DNA from: Haladaptatus caseinilyticus
GTDB lineage: Archaea; Halobacteriota; Halobacteria; Halobacteriales; Haladaptataceae
Length of the DNA: 64,000 nucleotides
Reading direction: 5' to 3'
NCBI RefSeq assembly: GCF_026248685.1
Contig: NZ_CP111038.1
Span: 1-64,000, forward strand
The position numbers and the translations under genes are program-made. The notes beneath the pieces were generated by a model that saw nothing but the letters and a program-made list of their open reading frames with translations, was not told the DNA's origin and searched no databases. The stretch's first letter is position 1. Every line of letters begins with the position of its first letter. Below are positions 27,617 to 37,064 of the stretch, in pieces.

Positions 27617-29893
27617 ATGAAGAACAGAGAGTATGTCAACCGACGAAGCGCTCTCAAAGCGATGGCGGCTGCAGGAATTAGCATCTCATCCTTCGGTGGC
27701 AGCTCATCCGGCAAAGAAACATCCAAAAAGCAAAACCTCAAAACATCTGATCAACCACCATTTGACGTCACACCCGCAAAACGTGCGATTGAGCGAATGC
27801 TCGCTACTCAGACTGAGCACAGTAACCAAACCACTCGTGGCAAACAGTACGTTAACCAAATCGACTTCGAAGCGAGACCAACAAAGGACGGAGCCGATTA
27901 TTTCGAAATTGGGGCGCGTGGTAACCGGCCCGTTATCAAAGGCACGAGTCCGGCTGTCCTTCTTACTGGCTTTAATTGGTACCTGAAGTACATCGTCGGC
28001 GCAAATATCACATGGAATGGTGCACAGTTGAATCTCCCAAACAAACTCCCTGCACCGTCACAATCGATTCGCAAAGACGCATCGGTGGACAATCGATTTG
28101 CACTCAACGACACCACCGATGGGTACACTGAACCGTATGAAAACTGGGACTATTGGGAACACGAAATCGATCTCTTAGCACTACATGGGATCAACAAAGT
28201 CCTCGTGTACCCCGGCCAAGAAGCAGTCTACTATCATGCGCTCCAAGAATTCGGTTACAGTGAAACAGAAGTGCGCAACTGGATACCGAATCCGGCGCAT
28301 CAGCCGTGGTGGCTCCTGCAGAATATGTGCTGTTTCGCCAACCCGATCTCCGAGGAACTCATTCAAAAGCGGATTGGACTCGGACAGCAAATCGTCGAAC
28401 GACTCCGTGAATTAGGGATGACACCCGTCTTCCCCGGGTACTACGGAACGGTTCCCCGAGACTTCGACGAGAAACACTCAGATGCACACGTAATTCCGCA
28501 GGGAACGTGGGCAGGTGGATTCGAACGACCAGGATGGTTGGATCCCACAGGCGAGTACTTTTCTGAAGTCGCAGAAGCCTTCTATCGTCACCAATCCGAA
28601 CTGTTTGGCGACACCTCGATGTACAAAATGGACTTACTCCATGAAGGAGGGACAGCTGGCAATGTGGATGTTCGTGCCGCTTCGAAAGCAGTGCAGAAAG
28701 GGCTTCGAGATGCACACCCTGATGCGACCTGGGCGATCCTAGGATGGCGGGACAATCCATTGCCCGAAACGATTGAAGCGGTCGATACGAGCAAGATGCT
28801 CATTCTTGACGGTATCTCGGAGATGTATAGCGATCTGAACCGAGAACAAGAATGGAACGGCACACCATACGCGTTCGGCACTATCTGGAACTTCGGTGGC
28901 AATACGACGATGGGCGCCAACATGGCCGTCTGGAATGAGAAATTCTGGCAGTGGCACACAAAGTCAAATAGTGCGCTCTCGGGGATTGCGATGATGCCAG
29001 AAGCCGTCGACAACAATCCCGTGGCTTTTGAATTCTTTACCGAGTTGGCGTGGCGAGACGAACCTGTCGATTTCGACGATTGGTTCGAGACCTGGACGCG
29101 GTTCCGATATGGTAGCGAGGATGAAGATGCCGTAACAGCATGGCGTGCGCTCGCACAGACAGCATACTCGATGCCGGACAATGGTTCACGAACGATGGCA
29201 CAGGTGGGGCTCTATGGCTCTCGACCGAGTTTCGATACGGTCTCACAGAGATATGACACCGCAGAATTTGCTCGTGCATTTCCTGCCTTACTAAATGTTG
29301 ACCCCGCTCACCGAGACAACAGCGCGTATAGATACGATCTCATGGATGTCACGAGACAAGTACTCTCGAACCGCAGCTTCGACCTGATACCGCGTATCGA
29401 GACCGCGTATAACGAGCAAAATATTGAGCAGTTTCGTGAATACGCTGACCTATGGTTGCGCTACATTGAACTGATGGACGCAGTTGTCTCGACACATGAA
29501 CAGATGCTGCTCGGACCGTGGGTAAAAGATGCGAGGTCGATGGCAAGTAGTGAAGAAGAAGCCGCGCGACTCGAATACGACGCCCGGTCACTCATCACTG
29601 TATGGGGCAATCAGGACGTCGCTTCCGTGCTCCACGATTATGCGAACCGAGAGTGGGCAGGATTGCTTGATGATTTCTATTACAGCCGATGGCAACAATT
29701 CTTCGATGAACGAGAGGCTGCATTGGTTGAGAACCGCAAACCTGACAAGATCGACTGGTACTCATTTGAAAGCAGGTGGGCCCAGAAACAAAACGACTAT
29801 GCGATCGAGCCGACGGGTGACATCCATCAAATTGCCCAGCGCGTACTCGAAGAAATTCGCGATGATCCCTTGCCGTTTGGCAGTGATTGTTGA
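27617..29893 (+). CDS. Secreted GH89-type alpha-N-acetylglucosaminidase
   Basis: A 758-residue protein resembling the NAGLU (glycoside hydrolase 89) family. Recognisable are the N-domain (TSPAVLLTGFNWYLKYIVGA), the barrel with YENWDYWEHEIDLLALHGIN, PGQEAVYYHALQEFG, FPGYYGTVPRDF, YKMDLLHEGG (candidate acid/base Glu, about residue 340), ILDGISEMYS, and IWNFGGNTTMG, plus the helical C-domain. It begins with a Tat-like signal (NRRSALKAMAAAGIS), so it should act outside the cell on terminal alpha-GlcNAc. ATG 27617 follows an AATATAAAAC promoter by about 40 bases; the frame also opens from 27521 but without sense. GH89 is known mainly from animals and bacteria, so an archaeal copy is notable. Confidence 0.82.
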   Translation: MKNREYVNRRSALKAMAAAGISISSFGGSSSGKETSKKQNLKTSDQPPFDVTPAKRAIERMLATQTEHSNQTTRGKQYVNQIDFEARPTKDGADYFEIGARGNRPVIKGTSPAVLLTGFNWYLKYIVGANITWNGAQLNLPNKLPAPSQSIRKDASVDNRFALNDTTDGYTEPYENWDYWEHEIDLLALHGINKVLVYPGQEAVYYHALQEFGYSETEVRNWIPNPAHQPWWLLQNMCCFANPISEELIQKRIGLGQQIVERLRELGMTPVFPGYYGTVPRDFDEKHSDAHVIPQGTWAGGFERPGWLDPTGEYFSEVAEAFYRHQSELFGDTSMYKMDLLHEGGTAGNVDVRAASKAVQKGLRDAHPDATWAILGWRDNPLPETIEAVDTSKMLILDGISEMYSDLNREQEWNGTPYAFGTIWNFGGNTTMGANMAVWNEKFWQWHTKSNSALSGIAMMPEAVDNNPVAFEFFTELAWRDEPVDFDDWFETWTRFRYGSEDEDAVTAWRALAQTAYSMPDNGSRTMAQVGLYGSRPSFDTVSQRYDTAEFARAFPALLNVDPAHRDNSAYRYDLMDVTRQVLSNRSFDLIPRIETAYNEQNIEQFREYADLWLRYIELMDAVVSTHEQMLLGPWVKDARSMASSEEEAARLEYDARSLITVWGNQDVASVLHDYANREWAGLLDDFYYSRWQQFFDEREAALVENRKPDKIDWYSFESRWAQKQNDYAIEPTGDIHQIAQRVLEEIRDDPLPFGSDC

Positions 29894-30025
29894 GCTGAAG
29901 AGAGAGCACTATTTTGATAATACTTTGGATTTGCGTTGAATACAGAACCTAAATTTCTATCTTTGACAATGTTTGTCTATTGTATCCCAAATTTTATTTC
30001 AATACCTTGGATAGGTGCTACTGTA

Positions 30026-31090
30026 ATGAGTAATTCCGACGACCAGGATCAAGCTGATTTCCAAAGTAGCCCACGAGCCAGCCGACGATCATACCTCTCG
30101 TTTCTCGGACTCGGATCGCTTGTACTCGGAAGTAGCACCGTAGCAGCCAAGAACGAGAATCGATCAAAGGGTATGTCCGAACAGCGGACACCAACTCACG
30201 CCCGGGGTCCACGGCAGAATTCACTTGCAGAGAAATTCAAAACGCTTTCTCGTGGCACAGAGTGGCAACAGGTAAGTCAACAGCAAGTTAATTTTGATAC
30301 GTACCATCCACAGGGGATGAGTAAGGTCGGCGATCAGCTGTTTCTCTCCTCTGTTGAAGTCCTGGAGCTTCCGGGTCGCTATACAGAGCGTGATGACGAC
30401 AATGATAGCCCTGGTCGTGGTGTCGGGCATCTCTTCAAGATGAATGAACAAGGGCAGCTAGTTGACAAAATCGAACTCGGCAAAGAAGCCATTTACCACC
30501 CGGGCGGCATTGACTATGATGGAAACTATCTGTGGGTTCCAGTGGCCGAGTATCGCCCCGACAGCCGTTCGATTATCTATCGCGTCGACCCTGAGTCGAT
30601 GGAAGCGACCCCTGTGTTTCGGGTTGCCGACCACATCGGTGGACTCATCTATAATGCCGACCGGGATTCTCTCTACGGTGTAAATTGGGGATCCAGAACG
30701 TTCTATCGATGGAATCTGACTGGCACCGGAGAGATCATCAATCAGAATAAGCCACTGACAGAACAAGCGATTCAGAATCCGGAACACTACGTGGATTACC
30801 AAGATTGCCAGTACATCGGCGATGACCTAGCACTCTGTTCTGGTGTAGCCGTTTATCAGCCGTCCAATGCTTCCGACGTCCAACTCGGTGGCATCGACTT
30901 AGTGGATCTCCGTTCAGTCACGCCGGAATATCAGGTTCCTGTTACTGAGTGGACTCCCGATGGAATGGTAATGACTCGAAACCCATTTTTAGCCGAAGAA
31001 CGCACTGATAGTCTCCGTTTCTACTTCTTACCGGAAGATAATACATCACATCTGTTCACTTACGAGATTAACACGTCTCAGTCCCGATGA
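30026..31090 (+). CDS. Tat-exported DUF6454-like beta-propeller protein
   Basis: A 354-residue secreted protein with a Tat signal (ASRRSYLSFLGLGSLVLG). The mature part reads like a propeller of the DUF6454 type: HPQGMSKVGDQLFLSSVEV, YHPGGIDYDGNYLWVPVAEY, GGLIYNADRDSLYGVNWGSR, and a C-terminal FLPEDNTSHLFTYE. No catalytic motif is evident. It follows the GH89 gene on the same strand after about 130 bases and may share its biological setting, but function is unknown. Confidence 0.65.
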   Translation: MSNSDDQDQADFQSSPRASRRSYLSFLGLGSLVLGSSTVAAKNENRSKGMSEQRTPTHARGPRQNSLAEKFKTLSRGTEWQQVSQQQVNFDTYHPQGMSKVGDQLFLSSVEVLELPGRYTERDDDNDSPGRGVGHLFKMNEQGQLVDKIELGKEAIYHPGGIDYDGNYLWVPVAEYRPDSRSIIYRVDPESMEATPVFRVADHIGGLIYNADRDSLYGVNWGSRTFYRWNLTGTGEIINQNKPLTEQAIQNPEHYVDYQDCQYIGDDLALCSGVAVYQPSNASDVQLGGIDLVDLRSVTPEYQVPVTEWTPDGMVMTRNPFLAEERTDSLRFYFLPEDNTSHLFTYEINTSQSR

Positions 31091-31915
31091 AACTCGGAAT
31101 TTTTGATTTTTACTGAGGTCAAATGGGAGTTGGAGATACTCCCACTAAGTGTGAGTGCCGCACGGAATGAGCGGTGCGATAGATGACGGAGTATGGCAAT
31201 CAGGTTCGAACCTCGTGAACCAAATTCTGACTGGTTTGCCCTTGACAATCAAGGGCAGATTATGCATAGCCTCCCTACTAATCATCTCTTTATATTTCAT
31301 CTGACTTTGCTTATGTATAACTCTATATTTTCAAAATGAATAATAAATTGCCGTTCAACTGAGGGTGTATGGACAAGATTCTGAACTATTCTGGCTAATT
31401 TCCGTACAAATGAGCGACCACGCGAAAAACTGATGTGGGTTTGCATGTAATCGTATACTGTCGAGCCCGGGTGCTCGGCGTCACGAAAACAATAAAAATG
31501 CGACGTTTGGGCGAGTCTGCTTAGAGAGCTTCATTCGCCCTGTTTCCATCTTGTTACCACTACTCCAGCAGCGACGAGTATCCATCCAGAAGGTTACTGG
31601 CTGGCAATGATCGTCGCTCCGGTAGTGAAGAGTGCAACGGAAACACCATGCGACAGTGTCTCTGTCGTCATTTTGTCCGCCATTTCTGACGAACACGTAG
31701 GCATCTTCAGGGGAATCGTCTAAAACAGCGGCAGACGTTTGTTAGTATAGGATACTAACGGCTATTGCTTTCCTATGCTACTTAAGCAACTGTTCTGATT
31801 ACTGGATTTTGACATCCATAGTTCTCTGCTATTGTCTTAGTGATGTCTACAATTGATACAAAACTATTATACTAGTAGCAGAACGAGTCCGAATTAGACA
31901 TAGAGGAGACCTAGC
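31091..31915. other. Intergenic stretch with palindrome
   Basis: About 820 bases without a supported gene. A short plus-strand reading around 31560-31725 (TTPAATSIHPEGYWLAM) is open but has no credible start and may be decayed coding sequence. It contains the palindrome at 31741-31759 and a TATA-like CTATTATACTAG near 31863 in front of the next gene. Confidence 0.45.
31741..31759. promoter_or_regulatory. Dispersed palindrome GTTAGTAT-N3-ATACTAAC, copy 1
   Basis: Perfect 8-bp arms with spacer AGG. Identical arms recur at 43767 and 50363 and, with changes at the right end, at 40184. It looks like an operator or a conserved binding site of a dimeric regulator. Confidence 0.55.
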
Positions 31916-32503
31916 ATGTACCGACATGGCCACATCGGCATTACGCTCCTTACTCTTGCGCCAATCTCCTATGCACTCGTCCAAAATGGTCAGTTCGCAT
32001 TTGCTGGATTGCTCGCTCTTGGCCTACTCTTCGTTGAACCTCTTCCTGACAATGACCACTGGATACCTGGACTTTCGCACCGTGGCGTGAGTCACTCGCT
32101 GCTGACCGCTTGCATTGTCGGACTCGTGTGTGCCGGGTGTGGCTGGGTTCTTGGACGGTATCTTACCGTCCCACTTGCGCACTGGCTGCAGACGACCGTC
32201 CTTCCAGCGACCAATATCACGGCAGTCACAATCGCGACTGAGCAACTTGCCGCACTCACTCCCGAGACACTCGCCGGACTCGGGTTTGTCATCGGTGTTC
32301 TCGGTATATGTGTCCATCTTGCCGGCGACATCATCACAGTCAGTGGTATCCAGCCGTTCCTCCCGTTCTCTCGACGGCGGATCTCACTTTCACGCCTTCG
32401 TGCGGCGAGCACACTCACAAACACTATCTTCTTGCTGCTTGGCGTGCTCGCGATGGTGACAGTCATTTTCGCACTCTCTCCGTTCGCAGGAGCCTTTCCG
32501 TAA
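31916..32503 (+). CDS. YdjM/DUF457-like membrane-bound metal-dependent hydrolase
   Basis: A 195-residue membrane protein with four or five helices. The opening MYRHGHIGITLL and the segment LPDNDHWIPGLSHRGVSHSLLTA, rich in His and Asp, are the hallmarks of the YdjM (LexA-regulated, membrane-bound metal-dependent hydrolase) family, and a second His/Asp site (VHLAGDIITVSGIQPFLPF) is also typical. Enzymatic role in this family is poorly known. It is divergent from nothing and followed by a convergent PadR gene. Confidence 0.8.
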   Translation: MYRHGHIGITLLTLAPISYALVQNGQFAFAGLLALGLLFVEPLPDNDHWIPGLSHRGVSHSLLTACIVGLVCAGCGWVLGRYLTVPLAHWLQTTVLPATNITAVTIATEQLAALTPETLAGLGFVIGVLGICVHLAGDIITVSGIQPFLPFSRRRISLSRLRAASTLTNTIFLLLGVLAMVTVIFALSPFAGAFP

Positions 32504-32591
32504 GAGAATCAGACCCGAATCAAGTCCTATCGTTGACGATGATGTGACCGACCGTGAGACCGACAATCAGCAGTAAGAGGTGATTTGATGG

Positions 32592-32960
32592 CTACTCTGG
32601 CGTCACAATATCGTGCATGAATCGGTGATACTCTTCGACAGCCCAGTCGCCACGACCGACAGTCGCATACGCGTTTCGTCGCTTATCGCTTGCTTTCGTC
32701 TGCTTCGAGATCAACCCTTTCTCCACGAGTCGATCGAGGCCAGGATATAATCGCCCGTGATTGATCGGCTCGGGATAGATGTCTTCCAACGCCTCCTGCA
32801 GATCGACACCCTCAGCGGGCCCTAAGCGGTAGATGACGCACAACAAGTGTGCCTGAAAGGCAGTGAGATCAGTCGGGAGATTATAGGACGCAAAATCAAG
32901 AGTGGATTTGTTCTCGTGTCTGTCAGCAGAGTCGCCTTGATCGTATTCTGAATTAGTCAT
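32592..32960 (-). CDS. PadR-family winged-helix regulator
   Basis: A 122-residue PadR-like regulator. The winged helix reads LTAFQAHLLCVIYRLGPAEG, INHGRLYPGLDRLVEKGLI, then the basic wing KQTKASDKRRNAYATV and a short dimerising helix. This matches the haloarchaeal PadR group. It converges with the membrane hydrolase gene, and about 245 bases lie between its start and the pilin-like gene at 33206, so it may control the secretion cluster, but no operator was recognised. Confidence 0.85.
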   Translation of the reverse strand: MTNSEYDQGDSADRHENKSTLDFASYNLPTDLTAFQAHLLCVIYRLGPAEGVDLQEALEDIYPEPINHGRLYPGLDRLVEKGLISKQTKASDKRRNAYATVGRGDWAVEEYHRFMHDIVTPE

Positions 32961-33205
32961 ACTAGAGTGACTAATCTTCGCTACTTAAATCCTACTATAA
33001 TATATAGTGAATAATCAATGTAAAACACGTGGAAGAATACGGGATCAACGCTCGTCTTTACTGGGAGAAGATGAGTAGAGACTATCTTGATCGTCCGAAA
33101 CCATCTTCAAAATGAGCCCAGATTGCTCCCCCACGCCAGATAAAATTCAGTATATTATTCATAAGGGCTAAAGTTTTTATCACGGGAAAAAGAACGAAAC
33201 CGTGT

Positions 33206-33547
33206 ATGCACTTCCCATTCCGCCATCGAATTACGTCTCTGGTCACTGCCCTGCTCGCCTTCGGTGTCAGTACCGGTCTTGCCGCCGCTCAACAAAGCGA
33301 GATCAACAACTCGCTCAGTGAGATTGAGCAATTCGTCGCAACTACACTGGGCCAAATCGGGGTCATCGTCTTTCTCGTTGGCGCAGCGCTGTGGTTCGTC
33401 TCCGGGCGGAACGCAAGTCGCACACAGTGGGGCTGGCGCGCCCTCTGGGGTGGCGCTGGGATGATTGTACTCTCGGTCAGCTATAATGTGTTCGTCACTC
33501 TCTTTGAAAACCTTGCTCCGGGGGTGATCGTCCCACCGTTCTTCTAA
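33206..33547 (+). CDS. Small membrane protein, VirB2/TrbC pilin-like
   Basis: A 113-residue protein with a signal-like N-terminus (ITSLVTALLAFGVSTGLAAAQ), a short polar segment, and two membrane helices (IGVIVFLVGAALWFVSG and GGAGMIVLSVSYNVFVTLF). That size and layout (signal, two helices, basic turn between) are those of VirB2/TrbC conjugative pilins. It opens the left half of the secretion-like cluster. A TATA-like GTTTTTATC lies about 35 bases before the ATG. The family match is by architecture only. Confidence 0.55.
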   Translation: MHFPFRHRITSLVTALLAFGVSTGLAAAQQSEINNSLSEIEQFVATTLGQIGVIVFLVGAALWFVSGRNASRTQWGWRALWGGAGMIVLSVSYNVFVTLFENLAPGVIVPPFF

Positions 33548-33615
33548 CGACGGTGCGTCAGTTTCGTCTCCCGTATATCATCGACCGACCATCGCCCTGA
33601 GCACTTTCCCCACGA

Positions 33616-35448
33616 ATGCCACCACTCTCGGATACACGTCTTCGGCCACTCATTCTTGGACTCATTGTGTTGCTCCTATTGCTGAGCTCATTTGCAACTG
33701 GCGTCAGCACCAACCGATTCGCGAACGCCACTGACGTCTTCGTTTCTGATGACACAGACCCCACCATCGGCGCACTGCCGCCGTTCATTCTGCCAGACCT
33801 CCGTACGATTTTCCAGTCCCCGAATATCTCCGCAGCGAATGCCAGTCGCGCTCGTGATTTCACGTATGCAACGTCCCAGCCATCCTACGAAGTCGGGCCT
33901 CACAATCAGACGCTTGCCGAGTATCGCCATAACAACCTCCAGAACCTGCCGCACAATCGGTCGACCAGCGTGTGGTTTCCTGATTCGAATCGTACGAACG
34001 GCACCGTCGTCACAAATGCGCATGTGACGATCCTCGGGACACAGAACGGAACCCAAACCCGTCTGGGACGAACAAACACATCATCACAAAATCTCTTCTT
34101 GCTTCCCCGAAACGGGTCTCTTCTCGCCTCGCTCGATTACTCGACGGCGATTCCAAATCAGACCTGTACAGTCACGAATGGCACCAAGACCTGCATCAAT
34201 TACTCCATCACGAGCCAGTCAATCAACCGGTCACTCAGAATCGGCTCGCAAACATGGTCTACTGGAGAGACTTCACAGGAAGCCAGAGCATCGCAGCCGC
34301 TCACATACACGAACGCACAGGCGACTGAACGCACGACAATGGTCGTGAAAGGAACAATCACAACGCAGTTGGCCATTCACAAGACCGTCTCAATTCGGAC
34401 GAGTTCGGGGTGGGAGCAAACGAATGTGACCTCAAATACGACTCTCCTTTCGCATACTGTTCGCGATGCAGCGCCCGTCGTGATCACACCGAACCAGCAG
34501 CTCAACGCAACACAAACTCTCGTTACTGACAACGGCGACCTCAAACGGATTATTCTCCACCTCGACGGGCCCACGACAGTCACCAATCGTCGACACTGGA
34601 GTTACGCGACATTCAAATCGGGACAAATGCGCCTCCAAAATGTATGGGGTATCTACTCCCAGCATCGCTACCGGAATGCAACGATCGGTACCCAACGCCC
34701 CAACACGACGCTCTCACTCAATACATCACAGCCGTCAATCCCGCTTAACAGGCCAGTCAATCGCTCCTCGCCACTCGGCACGACCTCACAGCGAACAGTC
34801 CCGCCACCAGACGTGCTCGAGAAACAGCTGATCGCCATTCGAAGCAAGCCAGCAATCGCTCGCACAGCCTCCCAGACAGCGTCGACGGCGACTGTTAGTC
34901 GCGTTCGTACTGTTCCGCTTGCTCCAAAGGCTGTACCGCTTAAGCCGACCGTCAACCTCTCATCGGTTCCACCACGGGCGTCCACTCGTGTAGTCATCAC
35001 GAACGTCGATCAGCCACTCACCACGCTCTACGATATTCACGGCGATGCAATTCCACTGAAAACGAGGACTGTCTCCGAACACCCAGCCTCGCTCACATTA
35101 ACGAAACAGAATAAGAGACATGTTCGGATTGAACTCACTGACGCCCAGACCGGGAGCCCGATCACTAACCAATCGATCTACCTTCACGGGGCCGTCCAGG
35201 GCCGTGTCACCACCAACAGTGATGGTGTTGCTGTCGTCACGCGTGATGAGAGTGCTGTCGAGGCCACGTTTCGCGGTGTCGCCAACGATTCGCAGGGAAT
35301 CTACTACGCCCCATCGCACAACCAGGTTCGATTTGCGCCAACACCGTTTAACATCTATAGCGCACTGGTGGCACTGAGTAAGGGGTTCGTGGCTGTCATC
35401 GCGTTTGTGCTATTTTATCTTCCATTTCACTATCTCCGCCGACGATAA
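33616..35448 (+). CDS. Sequon-rich surface protein of the secretion cluster
   Basis: A 610-residue protein with an N-terminal membrane or signal helix (LILGLIVLLLLLSSFATGV), a long extracellular region and a C-terminal membrane anchor (FVAVIAFVLFYLPFHYLRRR). The ectodomain holds 24 N-x-S/T sequons by my count, far above chance, so it is probably heavily N-glycosylated. Near the end, residues about 510-560 (IELTDAQTGSPITNQSIYLHG) resemble an Ig-like or transthyretin-like repeat. It sits between the pilin-like and VirB6-like genes with short gaps and is a candidate for a mating-pair or cell-contact protein. No known family was recognised. Confidence 0.6.
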   Translation: MPPLSDTRLRPLILGLIVLLLLLSSFATGVSTNRFANATDVFVSDDTDPTIGALPPFILPDLRTIFQSPNISAANASRARDFTYATSQPSYEVGPHNQTLAEYRHNNLQNLPHNRSTSVWFPDSNRTNGTVVTNAHVTILGTQNGTQTRLGRTNTSSQNLFLLPRNGSLLASLDYSTAIPNQTCTVTNGTKTCINYSITSQSINRSLRIGSQTWSTGETSQEARASQPLTYTNAQATERTTMVVKGTITTQLAIHKTVSIRTSSGWEQTNVTSNTTLLSHTVRDAAPVVITPNQQLNATQTLVTDNGDLKRIILHLDGPTTVTNRRHWSYATFKSGQMRLQNVWGIYSQHRYRNATIGTQRPNTTLSLNTSQPSIPLNRPVNRSSPLGTTSQRTVPPPDVLEKQLIAIRSKPAIARTASQTASTATVSRVRTVPLAPKAVPLKPTVNLSSVPPRASTRVVITNVDQPLTTLYDIHGDAIPLKTRTVSEHPASLTLTKQNKRHVRIELTDAQTGSPITNQSIYLHGAVQGRVTTNSDGVAVVTRDESAVEATFRGVANDSQGIYYAPSHNQVRFAPTPFNIYSALVALSKGFVAVIAFVLFYLPFHYLRRR

Positions 35449-35521
35449 TTCATAAAGACTAAGAAAATATTTTTACGCGATGGTATTGATATACAAGCAA
35501 ACACCATCTTTTTGACACCCA

Positions 35522-37012
35522 ATGATCCCCACCCTCCAATCACACGGCACAACCATCGTTCACAGTGTTCCCAAGCTCGTACTCGACGCCAGCCACCTCC
35601 CCGCAGAGATGACGTCATTCGTTCTTGCCGCTGGATTCACCGGATGGATCGCGGATCTGTTCACCTGGCTCATGACGAAGCTCATGGGCTTTGTTGGACT
35701 GTTGATGTCCGGCGGCGTGTACACCTTCTTGGTCTTCGATAGCCCCTATACCGATCCGCAGTACCTCCAGGCGTTTGACCACCTATTGGGTATCTTTCCC
35801 CAATTGTTGGTGGTCGTGGTGATGGCTGGCTTTGCCTCACAGCCATTTTCAAAGAAAGCCGACGTGGATAGTGTCATCCTGGTTTGGAAAGCACTCAAGG
35901 CGATTATTTTCGTCGCCGTTGGTCGCCAGCTCATGCATTTCGGCCTGTTGCTCGTGAACGCGGTCATCGCCTACATCTACCCCGAGAGCTATGGCGCATT
36001 CGGGACGCAAGTGCTCAAAACCGGGATGGAAGGTGCAGCAGCTTCAGCAGGTGTCGTCGCAGTCGGCATGGTGATTCTGAGTGTAACCTCCATTGCTGGG
36101 ATTCTCTTGTTGTTTGCGATGCTGGTGATTCGGGAGTTCCTTTTTGTCGCGATGTTTGTGACACTGCCGATTCTGGCAGTGATGCTCTATCTCGACTTCG
36201 GGCCGTTCGAGGATTCAGCGAAGGCCGCGAAGATGTTCATCAACGCCACGCTCTCGCTGTTTCTCGCAGGAATCTTCATGGCTGCCCTCATGTATGTTGG
36301 CGCTGCCGCGATCGGTGCCACTGGATCTGGCACAGCTACACATGCAGCAGCCACTGCAGGGTCGGATCCGGGTTCGTTTAATGATGTTCTCGAGTCGTTC
36401 CTCTTCTGGTTAATCGGTTTGGTGGCGCCTGCCGTCTATGGGTTGAAAACAGCCATGTCATCGGGTTTTGTCCCCGGTCGGATCCGCAGTCGTCGAAAAC
36501 GGACCTCTGGACGTCGGTCGTCGGCATCAACAGGCGGGTCGCAGGAGTCGAGCCGTGCGAGTATCATGAAGCAGGCTCGGTTTGGTGGGAAACGTGCCGG
36601 CAGCGCTGCGACAACAGCGAGTGCTGCAGCGGGATCCGCGATTAGCAAGGCCGATAATCGCGCTACTGGAGGAAAAGTCACAGGGTCCATCAACTCGGCA
36701 AGTTCCGCTGTTGGAAAAACAAAAGAAGGTATTGGATCTACCGCTTCATCGGTCACTCCGGAATGGGCGAAGAAAAAGGGAATGAGTGAATATGGGAAAA
36801 AAGCTGGAAAACGTACAGTGAAAGACGCCCGTGCAGGAACCAACTTCACTTTACGGAATCTCGATCGCTCACCTCTCGATTGGGCAGAGGCAGGCCTGGA
36901 ACATTATCGCGAAGACCCAATCATCGGTGTGAACGATGATAAAACGAAAGCAAATCAATATACCTTGGACGAATGGTCTGGCTCATCTACTAGTAAAGAT
37001 CGGTCAAAGTAG
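35522..37012 (+). CDS. Polytopic channel protein, VirB6/TrbL-like
   Basis: A 496-residue protein with about seven membrane helices in the first 310 residues (for example FTWLMTKLMGFVGLLMSGGV, LLVVVVMAGFASQPF, GILLLFAMLVIREFLFVAMF) and a basic, Ser/Ala/Gly-rich cytoplasmic tail of about 180 residues. This is the build of VirB6/TrbL proteins, the inner-membrane channel of type IV secretion. It follows the sequon-rich protein and precedes the membrane AAA+ ATPase. Assignment rests on topology and context. Confidence 0.62.
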   Translation: MIPTLQSHGTTIVHSVPKLVLDASHLPAEMTSFVLAAGFTGWIADLFTWLMTKLMGFVGLLMSGGVYTFLVFDSPYTDPQYLQAFDHLLGIFPQLLVVVVMAGFASQPFSKKADVDSVILVWKALKAIIFVAVGRQLMHFGLLLVNAVIAYIYPESYGAFGTQVLKTGMEGAAASAGVVAVGMVILSVTSIAGILLLFAMLVIREFLFVAMFVTLPILAVMLYLDFGPFEDSAKAAKMFINATLSLFLAGIFMAALMYVGAAAIGATGSGTATHAAATAGSDPGSFNDVLESFLFWLIGLVAPAVYGLKTAMSSGFVPGRIRSRRKRTSGRRSSASTGGSQESSRASIMKQARFGGKRAGSAATTASAAAGSAISKADNRATGGKVTGSINSASSAVGKTKEGIGSTASSVTPEWAKKKGMSEYGKKAGKRTVKDARAGTNFTLRNLDRSPLDWAEAGLEHYREDPIIGVNDDKTKANQYTLDEWSGSSTSKDRSK

Positions 37013-37064
37013 ATTTTGTTGACAGAATATATTTAAGAGCTAAAAAGAAGAGATGAACTGAACT

